From Bacillota bacterium (lineage in GTDB: Bacteria; Bacillota; Clostridia; Lachnospirales; Lachnospiraceae): a stretch of 64,000 nt of DNA. Location of the stretch: positions 1-64,000 of the forward strand of contig JAEYJO010000076.1 in NCBI GenBank assembly GCA_023408815.1, read 5' to 3'. The translations under genes were made by a program, and so were the position numbers. Shown here piece by piece: positions 8,090 to 16,173 of the stretch. Below the pieces are notes generated by a model, which saw nothing but the letters and a program-made list of their open reading frames with translations, was not told the origin of the DNA and did not search any database. Numbering within the stretch: the first letter of the stretch is position 1; the number at the start of each line of letters is the position of its first letter.

Positions 8090-8139
8090 GAGAGGGTGTC
8101 GCAAAATCACTTAAAATAAAGTGATGGAGTGACACTCTC
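8090..8139. terminator. Two-tier hairpin after ahpF
   Basis: The outer arms GAGAGGGTGTC (8090-8100) and GACACTCTC (8131-8139) pair with one bulge. The inner arms ATCACTT (8106-8112) and AAGTGAT (8119-8125) form a second stem. It begins just after the ahpF stop and is followed by CCTTCTATT rather than a clean T-run. It probably acts as a 3' terminator. The GAGGGTGTCGCAAAAT end also resembles terminal repeats of some insertion elements, so a small mobile-element remnant is an alternative. Confidence 0.55.
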
Positions 8140-8213
8140 CTTCTATTCATCCGCACCTTCTTCAATGCTGTAGCAATAATATATACCATAATGTCATGAA
8201 CGGGTATGAGTAG

Positions 8214-8221
8214 CATATAAT
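8214..8221 (+). promoter_or_regulatory. Possible sporulation-type -10 element
   Basis: CATATAAT, 30 bases upstream of the LysM/GH18 start, fits the CATA-n3-T form of sigma-E/sigma-K -10 elements and also a vegetative TATAAT. No convincing -35 partner is seen. The suggestion of mother-cell expression rests mostly on the spore-type product downstream. Confidence 0.3.
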
Positions 8222-8251
8222 AGAATTAATAAGACCTTTTGAGGGAAATTT

Positions 8252-9547
8252 ATGATTATTCACGTTGTTCAATCTGGTGAAACGATCTATTCAATAGCAG
8301 ATTATTACAAAATACCCGCTGATAGGTTAATATTAGAAAACGGAATCACTAACTATGACAATTTAGCAATAGGACAAACCATTGTGATTGTTCAGCCGGA
8401 AACACTCTATACTGTCAAACCCGGTGATACTTTGGTTGGAATTGCGGAACAATACGGTGTTTTGCCAATGGAATTATTAAGAAATAATCCTTATCTTGCA
8501 GATAGAGAAATTTTGTACGCCGGTGAAACCATCGTTATAAGTTATCAAACCGATAGGACACGAACAATTGCGACTAGTGGTTATACTTTTCCTTATATTG
8601 ATCAATCTGTTTTGATAAAAACGCTTCCTTTTCTATCTTATCTAACGATATTTAATTACAGGGCTTTGCGTGGAGGCGAAATTATCGCCAGTGATGATGA
8701 AACTGAAATAATTCAGTTAGCGAAAGCCTATGGCGTTGCGCCCATGATGTTTGTCTCCACTATTACAGAAGAGGGAGTAGCCAGCATAGAAGTTTCTTAT
8801 GATATTTTAAATAATCCTTCGGTACAGGACCGCCTTATTTATACTGCTCTTGATATACTGAAAGCGAAAGGTTATTACGGTATTAATGTCTATGTCGATA
8901 ACATTACCTATGACAACCTAAATAGCATTGTTGAATATTTGGAAAGAGCTTCCGAGATCTTTCATTCGGAAGGCTACAGAATAGTTATAACTATATCCCC
9001 GATTTCAAATCTTAATACCCCGGGCACTAATTTTGAAAGAATAGATTATTCAAGATTATCTGAATATGTAGATGGAATTATATTGGCTTCTTATGATTGG
9101 GCAAGATCATATAGCTATCCAAGCTCACTTTTTCCAGTAAATGTTTTGACAGAACTATTAGATTACATGGTCAGTATTATTCCCTCTGAAAAATTCTTTT
9201 TAGGAATTACTACACAGGGTTATGATTGGACTCTTCCCTATGTTCCCGGGGCCACAGCAGCTACCGTAATATCCAATAATGATGCGATACAAATGGCAGC
9301 AGATGACAATATACCGATACAATTTAATGAAGCGGCGCAATCGCCTTATTTTTATTATGTGGATAATAACGGGATTTTACATGTGGTTTGGTTTAAGGAT
9401 GCGAGAAGTTTTGATGCGCGAGCCAGGCTGGTAGGTGAATATAATCTTCAAGGGCTGTCTCTTTGGACTATTATGAGATTCGATGCTCAATTGTGGCTTA
9501 TTATCAATACTCAATATTATATAGAGAAGCGTTTGGGAGTGAGCTGA
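8252..9547 (+). CDS. LysM/GH18 spore cortex-lytic-like protein (SleL/YaaH family) with substituted catalytic residues
   Basis: The protein has 431 residues without a signal peptide. LysM domain 1 (about 2-47) and LysM domain 2 (about 50-98) are followed by a GH18 barrel (about 110-430). This is the layout of SleL/YaaH spore proteins, which are made in the mother cell and act on cortex peptidoglycan during germination. In active members the barrel strand reads like GVNIDFE with the catalytic Glu. Here it reads GINVYVD, so Asp is replaced by Tyr214 and Glu by Asp216. The enzyme may be weak or a binding protein only. GAGGGA precedes ATG 8252. It is convergent with the permease gene. Confidence 0.85.
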   Translation: MIIHVVQSGETIYSIADYYKIPADRLILENGITNYDNLAIGQTIVIVQPETLYTVKPGDTLVGIAEQYGVLPMELLRNNPYLADREILYAGETIVISYQTDRTRTIATSGYTFPYIDQSVLIKTLPFLSYLTIFNYRALRGGEIIASDDETEIIQLAKAYGVAPMMFVSTITEEGVASIEVSYDILNNPSVQDRLIYTALDILKAKGYYGINVYVDNITYDNLNSIVEYLERASEIFHSEGYRIVITISPISNLNTPGTNFERIDYSRLSEYVDGIILASYDWARSYSYPSSLFPVNVLTELLDYMVSIIPSEKFFLGITTQGYDWTLPYVPGATAATVISNNDAIQMAADDNIPIQFNEAAQSPYFYYVDNNGILHVVWFKDARSFDARARLVGEYNLQGLSLWTIMRFDAQLWLIINTQYYIEKRLGVS

Positions 9548-9594
9548 TAACTGATACAATGTCAATGGTTCACGCCCAATCGTCCCTTTACGTA

Positions 9595-11442
9595 TTATTT
9601 GTTATCCAGAACAAAAGGTATGTTGATTACTGCAATGTGTCTATCTCGCAGAAGTTTTCTCCTTATAACATAAGCGGTTTGATTATGCAGAAGGTTCTGC
9701 CAGGACTTTCTTACAACAAATTGCGGTATTACTACTGTGATCATATCGCCGGGGCTGGAGGCGTGTTCCTCCGACTCGATGTACTGGATTAAAGGGTTGA
9801 CCACCTCTCTGTAAGGAGAATATTTAACGATAAGAGGAATGGGAATTCCGCACTCCTTCCACTTTTCTTTAATGTTCTTCGCACTGTCTTTGTCGATGGC
9901 GACATGGAAAATAACGATATTTTGGTCATCCGATAAAAATCTCGCATAGTTAATTGCTTTTAAAGAAGCCTTGTTCAGCGAACCCACGATGACGATCATA
10001 TGTTTCTTCACGTTCAAAGTATTGATTTCGGTCTGCACTTGCGTCGGATCCAGACGAAGCTGCTTGGCTATATTGGTGTAGTGATAATTGATTGACTTCA
10101 TCCCGATCACGAGAATAAAGATGAGTACAATCGTGATCCATGCTCCTTCTAACATCTTGCTGTATAAAATGCTGATAACGGTAGCCACGGTCATAACAGC
10201 ACCCAAACCGTTGATAACGATTTTATGCATCCTGCCCGGGACGTCGCTTTTTGCCCATTTAAAAAGCATACCTATTTGAGACAGCGTAAAGGAGATGAAC
10301 ACACCGATGGCATAAAGAGGAACCAGTCCATGAGTATCTGCATGGTAAATCACCACAAGAAAAGCCGCTGCCGCACTTAGTGCAAGAATGCCGTTGGAAT
10401 ATCCAAGCCTGCTTCCGCGCATTGAAAACTGTCTGGGTGCGTAGCCGTCGGTAGCAACCAGGGATAAGAGCATGGGAAGCCCTGCATAGGAAGTATTGGC
10501 AGCCATGACCAATATAGTAGCAGTAGCGATCTGCAGGATATAAAACCATACGCCGTTTCCGAAGACCTGAGCGGCTATCTGGGAAAGTACGGTTATGCTG
10601 TTGTTGGGGACCGCGTGATAAAGGGTGGACAGGTATGCGGTTCCGCCGAAGATGATCAGGACGAATAAAGCGAGAAGCCCCAACACCCTTTTCGCATTTT
10701 TCTGGGCAGGTTCGGTGAAGTTCGGTATGGCATTGCTGACCGCTTCGACACCGGTAAGGCCGGAACAGCCTGCTGCAAAAGCACGGATGATCAAGAAAAA
10801 GGTCACATCCCCTACCGCTTCAGGAATCGGAAAAGAAGACTGGGGAACATAGCCCAGCACATACACTTTGAAAAGTCCGGTTACAATCATGATCAGCATG
10901 GAAACAATAAAGATATAAGTAGGCATGGCGAATATTTTAGCGGATTCACGAACCCCTCTTAGATTTCCCAATGTCATCAGGAAAATGAGGAAAAGTGTGA
11001 CTCCTACATTATACGGAAGCAGGGCGGGAATTGCGGAAGTAATAGCCGCGGTTCCGGCAGAGGTACTGACTGCTACAGTTAATATATAGCCGATAATCAA
11101 AGAAGCGGCAGCTAATAACCCGGGTTTTTCTCCCAGATTCTCCTTTGCTACAGTATAAGAGCCACCGCCGCGGGGATAGCTGTCAATTGTCTGGAGATAG
11201 GAAAAGACCAGAATGAGGAGCAGAAGGATAATAATGATAGCCGTAAAAAACATATATCTATATGCGGCAAGGCCTACTACGAGAACCAATATCCATAAGA
11301 TTTCTTCAACAGCGTAAGCGACGGAAGAGATGGCATCGCTGGCCATAATAGGCAGCCCCCAAAATACATCCATTTTTTCACTTTGCAGCTCCTTATTATG
11401 AAGGGGCTTGCCAATTACGATTTCTTTAATCTTTTTAAACAT
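9595..11442 (-). CDS. APC-superfamily permease, KimA-like (probable potassium or amino-acid importer)
   Basis: The 615-residue protein has about 12 transmembrane segments in residues 30-455 and a cytosolic C-terminal domain (about 475-615) with a universal-stress-protein-like fold pattern (MIVIVGSLNKASLKAINYAR). The opening IGKPLHNKELQSEKM and ASDAISSVAYAVEEIL, and the Gly-rich PRGGGSYTVAKENLG in TM3, match the clade that contains the Bacillus K+ importer KimA. The domain layout agrees. Amino-acid transport remains possible. ATG 11442 is preferred over GTG 11451 because AGGAG lies eight bases before it. The upstream leader shows no c-di-AMP (ydaO) riboswitch. Confidence 0.8.
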   Translation of the reverse strand: MFKKIKEIVIGKPLHNKELQSEKMDVFWGLPIMASDAISSVAYAVEEILWILVLVVGLAAYRYMFFTAIIIILLLLILVFSYLQTIDSYPRGGGSYTVAKENLGEKPGLLAAASLIIGYILTVAVSTSAGTAAITSAIPALLPYNVGVTLFLIFLMTLGNLRGVRESAKIFAMPTYIFIVSMLIMIVTGLFKVYVLGYVPQSSFPIPEAVGDVTFFLIIRAFAAGCSGLTGVEAVSNAIPNFTEPAQKNAKRVLGLLALFVLIIFGGTAYLSTLYHAVPNNSITVLSQIAAQVFGNGVWFYILQIATATILVMAANTSYAGLPMLLSLVATDGYAPRQFSMRGSRLGYSNGILALSAAAAFLVVIYHADTHGLVPLYAIGVFISFTLSQIGMLFKWAKSDVPGRMHKIVINGLGAVMTVATVISILYSKMLEGAWITIVLIFILVIGMKSINYHYTNIAKQLRLDPTQVQTEINTLNVKKHMIVIVGSLNKASLKAINYARFLSDDQNIVIFHVAIDKDSAKNIKEKWKECGIPIPLIVKYSPYREVVNPLIQYIESEEHASSPGDMITVVIPQFVVRKSWQNLLHNQTAYVIRRKLLRDRHIAVINIPFVLDNK

Positions 11443-11522
11443 AAGATGCACTCCTAATTACAGCTTACGAATCGTAGATGAATTTCGGCGGTTCATGAAG
11501 TTGTTTTGATTTTATTTTCTCT

Positions 11523-11551
11523 ATACTATATTTTTGCATATCATCTGTCAA
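11523..11551 (-). promoter_or_regulatory. Promoter of the KimA-like permease
   Basis: On the minus strand TTGACA (11551-11546) and TAGTAT (11528-11523) are separated by 17 bases. The expected leader is about 75 bases and contains no recognisable riboswitch. Confidence 0.65.
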
Positions 11552-11763
11552 GAGGAAAAAGAAACAAGTTTTTTAAGACAGATTTTGACTGAGTTTTCCT
11601 ATATCTTTTCCAAAATATAAGATAATAAAGCATATTGTGTATAAATAGAGAAGCAAGAATAGCGTAGGCTGATAATTACTCAGTAATATGTGCAACATGT
11701 ACAGAATAAAATGGAGATAAATGTATGTTATAAACAAAAATGCCAAAAGTTTACTCTAGCCGC
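11552..11763. other. AT-rich spacer with a tiny upstream reading frame
   Basis: Between the permease promoter and the licT promoter, two items are visible. One is the 13-base palindrome ATTACTCAGTAAT at 11675-11687. The other is a 12-codon frame, ATG 11721 to TAG 11759 (MYVINKNAKSLL), preceded by TGGAGAT. The frame ends four bases before the licT -35 box, so it is not part of the licT transcript. Nothing shows that it is expressed. Confidence 0.3.
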
Positions 11764-11792
11764 TTGACATCTTTACGGTAAGTTGCTATCAT
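11764..11792 (+). promoter_or_regulatory. Promoter of the licT-PTS operon
   Basis: TTGACA (11764-11769) and TATCAT (11787-11792) are separated by exactly 17 bases. Transcription would start near 11799, about 25 bases before the RAT element, so the transcript carries the complete RAT/terminator switch. Confidence 0.85.
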
Positions 11793-11822
11793 GTACACAT
11801 ACAAGTTGATAGAGAAAACATT

Positions 11823-11850
11823 GGATTGTTACTGTTAAGCAGGCAAAACC
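11823..11850 (+). promoter_or_regulatory. RAT (ribonucleic antiterminator) of the LicT/SacT class
   Basis: The 28 bases begin GGATTGTTACTG and end AGCAGGCAAAACC. These are the two conserved blocks of RAT sites bound by LicT, SacT and SacY. When the antiterminator protein binds, this hairpin forms and prevents the overlapping terminator at 11845-11907. The match is much closer to the Lic/Sac class than to the longer GlcT class (family knowledge). Confidence 0.92.
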
Positions 11851-11907
11851 AGATTTTATAAGTTAATCGAACAGAGTAGGATTAATTTATAGGGTTTGGT
11901 TTTTTTT
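11845..11907 (+). terminator. Conditional terminator overlapping the RAT
   Basis: The left arm AAAACCAGATTTTATAAG (from 11845) pairs imperfectly with the right arm ATTTATAGGGTTTGG (ending at 11899). The T-run is at 11900-11907. The left arm shares AAAACC with the RAT, so the two structures exclude each other. The switch lies ahead of licT itself, which makes the operon autoregulated. Confidence 0.88.
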
Positions 11908-11925
11908 ATGTAACGGGAAATGGAT

Positions 11926-12768
11926 ATGAGAATAGAGAAGGTAATTAACAATAATGTCATCTCATCCAGAGACAGCGAAGGCAGCGAGCTGGTCGTTATG
12001 GGCTGCGGTATCGGCTTCGGGAAAAAAGAGGGGCAGAATATTGATGAAAGCAAGATTGAGAAGATTTTCAAGCTGGAGAATAAAGATAGCTTGGAACGCT
12101 TCAAAGCGCTGTTAACAAAGCTGCCGCTGGAATACATTCAAGTTTCGGATGAAATAATTTCCTATGCGAAAGAGGCGCTTGGAAAAGAGCTGAATGAGAA
12201 CGTATACCTTACCCTTACGGATCATATCGGTTTTGCTATCGACAGATTCAAGGAGGGCATGCTTTTCACAAATGCCTTGTTTGAAGAAATAAAGATGTTT
12301 TATTCCAATGAATACACGGTAGGCTGTCACGCCCTTTATCTTATAGAGAAGAAGACCGGGATAAAGCTGTTGGAGGACGAAGCCGCATCCATAGCGATTC
12401 ATATAGTAAACGCCGAATTCAATTCGGCGATCAGCACAACCTTCACTCTGACGCAGATGATGCGCGACATGATGGAAATTATAGAAAAAGAGATACCTGC
12501 CTGTAAAGCTCAGTCTTATCAACCGGATAAACTGGCCATTAATTTCAAATACTTGGTACATAGAATGCTGACGGAGCTTCCGGAGCAGTGTAAGGGAGAC
12601 GAGGTGCTCTTCGATTTCGTCAGAAATCACTGTGATGAGGAATACCGGCTGATTCATAAAGTAAACAGTTTTATCAAAGAAAAATATAACTGCTCCATGA
12701 CGGAGGAAGAAAGCATATATCTGACGTTAAATGTAAAGAGAATCAACGATTTATATGCGGAGAATTAA
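11926..12768 (+). CDS. licT: BglG/LicT-family transcriptional antiterminator
   Basis: The 280-residue protein has an N-terminal CAT RNA-binding domain (1-60, MRIEKVINNNVISS) and two PTS regulatory domains, PRD1 (about 65-170) and PRD2 (about 170-280). PRD histidines are visible in LTDHIGFAIDRF, VGCHALYLIE, YLVHRMLTELP and RLIHKVNSF. It binds the RAT at 11823-11850 when PTS phosphorylation permits and lets transcription continue into itself and the EIIA, HPr and EIICB genes. ATG 11926 is preferred: GGGA at 11915-11918 is seven bases away, whereas ATG 11920 is only one base from it. Confidence 0.93.
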   Translation: MRIEKVINNNVISSRDSEGSELVVMGCGIGFGKKEGQNIDESKIEKIFKLENKDSLERFKALLTKLPLEYIQVSDEIISYAKEALGKELNENVYLTLTDHIGFAIDRFKEGMLFTNALFEEIKMFYSNEYTVGCHALYLIEKKTGIKLLEDEAASIAIHIVNAEFNSAISTTFTLTQMMRDMMEIIEKEIPACKAQSYQPDKLAINFKYLVHRMLTELPEQCKGDEVLFDFVRNHCDEEYRLIHKVNSFIKEKYNCSMTEEESIYLTLNVKRINDLYAEN

Positions 12769-12809
12769 AAGAATAATCGTAATTGACGAGAAAAAATAGG
12801 AGGAAGAAT

Positions 12810-13292
12810 ATGGGATTATTCGATGCGTTTAAAAAGAAGGACATTGTGATTTCATCGCCGATGAAGGGAAGGTGCGTAAGCATTAAAGCGGTGAGCGACC
12901 CTACTTTCAGCGAAGAGATATTGGGGAAAGGAGTAGCCATCGTGCCTAAGGATGGTAAGGTATATGCCCCGGCAGATGGAGTGATCACGACCATATTTCC
13001 TACGGGTCATGCGGTAGGTATGACGACAAACGACGGAGTGGAGCTTCTCATTCACGTAGGTCTGGATACGGTAGCCTTAAAAGGGGAAGGTTTCCGCATT
13101 ATAGGAAAGGATGAACAAAAGGTAAAAAAAGGGGATTTGCTTATAGAGGCGGATTTGGAAAAGATTAAAGAGGCCGGATACGATGTAATTACGCCGGTGG
13201 TAGTATGTAATACGGATGAATACTCTGAGATTCTCGGACGTACGGATACGGAAGTAAGTGCGGGCGATGAGCTTTTGAATATTAAGAAGTGA
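12810..13292 (+). CDS. PTS glucose-family EIIA component
   Basis: The 160-residue cytoplasmic phosphocarrier belongs to the Crr-like family (PTS_EIIA_1). The two active-site histidines are His67 in FPTGHAVGM and His82 in ELLIHVGLDTV, which accepts phosphate from HPr and passes it to EIIB. The free-standing form fits the downstream EIICB, which has no EIIA of its own. AGGAGG seven bases upstream supports ATG 12810 over a TTG at 12783. It sits 41 bases after licT and 68 bases before ptsH. Confidence 0.94.
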   Translation: MGLFDAFKKKDIVISSPMKGRCVSIKAVSDPTFSEEILGKGVAIVPKDGKVYAPADGVITTIFPTGHAVGMTTNDGVELLIHVGLDTVALKGEGFRIIGKDEQKVKKGDLLIEADLEKIKEAGYDVITPVVVCNTDEYSEILGRTDTEVSAGDELLNIKK

Positions 13293-13360
13293 TAGTAAAG
13301 ATTAGGATTACTATATAGAGGAACAAAATATTTTATAAAATCGAAGGGAGAACATAAAAA

Positions 13361-13618
13361 ATGAAGGAATTTAAGTATACGATCAAAGATGAACTGGGCA
13401 TCCATGCGAGGCCAGCCGGATTGCTTGTTAAGCTGGCAACGCCTTTTCAGAGTAAGATTACAGTAGATACGGGGGCTAAGGCTGCGGATGCGAAAAAGAT
13501 AATGGCGCTTATGGGAGCGGGTGCGAAAAAGGGAACGGTAGTTACCTGCCGCGCGGAAGGTCCTGACGAAGCGGAAGCTGTTACAGCACTTAAAAAATTC
13601 TTTGAGGAAAATTTATAA
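13361..13618 (+). CDS. ptsH: HPr phosphocarrier lacking the regulatory Ser46
   Basis: The 85-residue protein has the catalytic His15 in LGIHARPAG, so it can carry phosphate from enzyme I to EIIA. The regulatory site that HPr kinase modifies in Firmicutes, Ser46 in AKSIMG, is Lys46 here (DAKKIMALMG). By family knowledge it should work in sugar transport but could not form the seryl-phosphate that serves as CcpA corepressor. It lies inside the licT-EIIA-HPr-EIICB operon. No gene for enzyme I or HPr kinase is in the window. A partner with the opposite defect is encoded at 42019. Confidence 0.95.
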   Translation: MKEFKYTIKDELGIHARPAGLLVKLATPFQSKITVDTGAKAADAKKIMALMGAGAKKGTVVTCRAEGPDEAEAVTALKKFFEENL

Positions 13619-13709
13619 TTTTGTATTCTAGGGATGCATCCCATGGAATAGATGAATCGAGCCCTGCGGCCGGGGCATGGCTCACACAAAACAAGGGGGT
13701 ACTTTATTT

Positions 13710-15158
13710 ATGATGAAATATTTACAAAAGCTTGGTAAGTCATTGATGCTTCCGGTAGCTTGTCTGCCGGTTGCAGGTATCATGTTAGGTCTTGGTTATT
13801 GGATCGACCCGTCAGGCTGGGGCGGCAATAACGTAATAGCTGCTTTCCTTTGCAAAGCAGGTTCTGCGCTTATAGACAACATGGCAATTCTGTTCGTTAT
13901 CGGTGTTGCTGTTGGAATGTCCGATGACGGCGACGGTACATCCGCACTTGCGGGTATCGTTTCATACCTTATGGTTAAGACCTTATTATCTCCCGGCGCT
14001 GTTGAAATGTTCACCGGCGCGGAAGCTAATGCAGCGTTTTCCAAAATCGACGGCAACCAGTTTATCGGTATTTTAACCGGTTTGATCGGTGCTACATGCT
14101 ACAATAAATTCAAGAGTACGAAATTGCCGGATGCGCTGTCGTTCTTCAGCGGTAAGCGAAGCGTCGCGATTGTTACGGCTGCGGTTACTATTGTGGCGAG
14201 TGTAATTTTGTTCTTCATTTGGCCGGTTCTTTACGGCGGTTTGGTAGCTTTTGGTACGGCTATTTCCAGCACGGGCGCAATCGGCGTTGGTCTCTACGGT
14301 TTCTTTAACAGATTGCTGATTCCGTTCGGTCTGCACCACGCGTTGAATTCGGTATTCTGGTTCGATGCGATTGGTATTGCCGATCTTTACAAATTCTGGG
14401 GATTGGGCGGATACGACACATCACAGGCTGTTATCGGCGAGACGGGACAGTATATGACAGGTTTCTTCCCTGTTATGATGTTCGGTATTCCGGCAGGCGC
14501 TTTGGCTATGTATCATATGGCTAAAACGAATAAGAGAAAGGTTGCAGCCGGTTTACTCGGCGCAGCGGCTCTTTGTTCCTTCTTAACTGGTGTTACGGAA
14601 CCCTTCGAATTTGCGTTTATGTTCTTGTCACCTGTGCTTTATGTTGTACATGCGCTTTTAACAGGTATCGTTTGTGCGATTACCGCGCTCCTTCCTGTCA
14701 GGGCAGGATTTACCTTCAGCGGTGGTTTTATTGACTGGGTGCTCTGTGCGAAGCTTCCGGCAGCTCTCAATACATGGATGATTATTCCGATCGGTTTGGT
14801 TGTTGCTGTAGTTTACTATGCGGTATTCCGTTTTGTAATTGTGAAATTGGATCTCAAGACTCCCGGCAGAGAAGATGATGATGCCGAAGCCGATAAGAAG
14901 GTTGTTCTTTCCAATGACAATTTCACTGAAGTTGCCCAGATTGTTTTGGAAGGTCTTGGCGGAAAAGAAAATGTTACATCCCTTGATAACTGCGTAACCA
15001 GACTTCGTCTCGAAATCAAAGATTACACGAAGGTGGATGAGAAGAAAATCAAGTCTGCAGGAGTTGCAGGCGTGATGAGACCGAGCAAGACATCTGTTCA
15101 GGTTATCGTAGGTACTAAGGTGCAGTTCGTTGCCGATGAAATGAAAAAAATGTTATAA
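13710..15158 (+). CDS. PTS EIICB permease, glucose/N-acetylglucosamine family
   Basis: The 482-residue protein has an EIIC membrane domain (about 1-385, ten hydrophobic segments) with the sugar-site motif GVTEPFEFAF and FGLHHALNSVFW. A linker rich in Asp/Glu leads to EIIB (about 405-482) with the phosphorylated Cys428 in LDNCVTRLRL. It imports and phosphorylates a hexose. The downstream nagB-nagA pair suggests N-acetylglucosamine, whereas a LicT-type switch is more common for glucosides and glucose, so specificity is open. ATG 13710 lies ten bases after GGGGG. An upstream in-frame ATG at 13677 has no comparable site. Confidence 0.92.
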   Translation: MMKYLQKLGKSLMLPVACLPVAGIMLGLGYWIDPSGWGGNNVIAAFLCKAGSALIDNMAILFVIGVAVGMSDDGDGTSALAGIVSYLMVKTLLSPGAVEMFTGAEANAAFSKIDGNQFIGILTGLIGATCYNKFKSTKLPDALSFFSGKRSVAIVTAAVTIVASVILFFIWPVLYGGLVAFGTAISSTGAIGVGLYGFFNRLLIPFGLHHALNSVFWFDAIGIADLYKFWGLGGYDTSQAVIGETGQYMTGFFPVMMFGIPAGALAMYHMAKTNKRKVAAGLLGAAALCSFLTGVTEPFEFAFMFLSPVLYVVHALLTGIVCAITALLPVRAGFTFSGGFIDWVLCAKLPAALNTWMIIPIGLVVAVVYYAVFRFVIVKLDLKTPGREDDDAEADKKVVLSNDNFTEVAQIVLEGLGGKENVTSLDNCVTRLRLEIKDYTKVDEKKIKSAGVAGVMRPSKTSVQVIVGTKVQFVADEMKKML

Positions 15159-15200
15159 GTGACAAGATTGAGAAAGAATCCATATCATTGTATTCCCGGC

Positions 15201-15237
15201 ATATCGGAAGCTCGTGTTCTATACGGGCTTCCGATAT
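15201..15237 (+). terminator. Hairpin after the PTS operon
   Basis: The arms ATATCGGAAGC (15201-15211) and GCTTCCGATAT (15227-15237) form a perfect 11-bp stem with a 15-base loop. No T-run follows, so read-through into nagBA or a role as an mRNA 3' stabiliser is possible. Confidence 0.6.
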
Positions 15238-15350
15238 TAAACTGTAAAGAGGTTTAAAAAAAAGCAAGAAAAGAAAAAAGGTGACAAAAAAAGATATAGG
15301 AATCTGTCTTTGGATGATATATACTAGTGATGATGTCGAAGGACGGATTT

Positions 15351-15373
15351 TTGAACAAATTCTGTATGTTCAA
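15351..15373 (+). promoter_or_regulatory. Inverted repeat in the nagB leader, possible operator
   Basis: TTGAACA (15351-15357) and TGTTCAA (15367-15373) are perfect inverted arms nine bases apart. They lie 26 bases downstream of a TATACT -10-like box (15320-15325) and upstream of the nagB ribosome-binding site. The spacing is too long for a LexA box. A GntR- or LacI-type regulator of nagBA is conceivable. The 41 bases upstream of 15300 are A-rich and hold no clear -35. Confidence 0.45.
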
Positions 15374-15415
15374 AATAGTGCTTTAAGCGTGTGAGGCACG
15401 CAGATAGGAGTAGAA

Positions 15416-16144
15416 GTGAATTTAGTTAGGGCAAAAGATTATAAAGACATGAGCAAGAAGGCTGCGAGTGTTATCTCTTCGCAGGTCATTATGAAACCGA
15501 ACTGTGTTTTAGGTCTGGCAACGGGATCTACGCCAATCGGAACCTATGAAAAGTTAGTGGAGTGGTATAACGGCGGGAATCTGGATTTTTCCAAAGTAGT
15601 TTCTGTGAATTTAGATGAATATAAGGGGCTTACGAGAGAGAATGATCAAAGCTACTATTATTTTATGAACGATCATCTTTTCAGTAAGATAAATATAAAG
15701 AAAGAAAATACACACCTTCCTGACGGAACCGAGCCGGACAGTGATAAAGCGTGTAGTGATTACGACAAGGTGATTGAGGCGGTGGGAGGAATCGACTTGC
15801 AGCTTCTTGGGCTTGGGCATAATGGACATATCGGTTTCAACGAGCCCGCAGACGAATTTATTCCCGATACACACTGTGTGGATTTGACGCCATCTACCAT
15901 CGAGGCCAATCGGAGATTCTTTGCTTCCTATGATGATGTGCCGAAGCAGGCTTACACTATGGGAATCAGGACAATCATGCTGGCGAAGAAGGTGTTAGTC
16001 GCGGTAAGCGGAGAGGACAAGGCAGTTATAGTCAGAGATGCCTTTTTTGGTCCGATTACGCCTAAGGTACAGGCATCTGTATTGCAGCTTCATCCCGACG
16101 TTACGCTGGTTGCGGACGAGGCGGCATTGTCACTTATAAAATAG
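15416..16144 (+). CDS. nagB: Glucosamine-6-phosphate deaminase
   Basis: The 242-residue enzyme converts glucosamine-6-phosphate to fructose-6-phosphate and ammonia, feeding amino sugars into glycolysis. Visible features are the phosphate loop GLATGSTPIGTY, Asp67 in SVNLDEYKGL and the catalytic GLGHNGHIGFNEP. It is slightly shorter at the C-terminus than the E. coli enzyme, as is usual in Firmicutes, which lack the allosteric tail. The start is GTG 15416, five bases after ATAGGAG. nagA follows 29 bases later. Confidence 0.96.
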   Translation: MNLVRAKDYKDMSKKAASVISSQVIMKPNCVLGLATGSTPIGTYEKLVEWYNGGNLDFSKVVSVNLDEYKGLTRENDQSYYYFMNDHLFSKINIKKENTHLPDGTEPDSDKACSDYDKVIEAVGGIDLQLLGLGHNGHIGFNEPADEFIPDTHCVDLTPSTIEANRRFFASYDDVPKQAYTMGIRTIMLAKKVLVAVSGEDKAVIVRDAFFGPITPKVQASVLQLHPDVTLVADEAALSLIK

Positions 16145-16173
16145 GAAGATATAGAAAGGAGCTTGAGAGACAT

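Noticed and set aside
11442..11522. Possible c-di-AMP (ydaO) riboswitch in front of the KimA-like gene
   Set aside because: The leader is only about 75 bases and shows none of the conserved GGGGAACCCA or pseudoknot blocks.
15351..15373. LexA (SOS) box reading of TTGAAC...GTTCAA in the nagB leader
   Set aside because: Firmicute LexA sites need four bases between GAAC and GTTC; here there are eleven.
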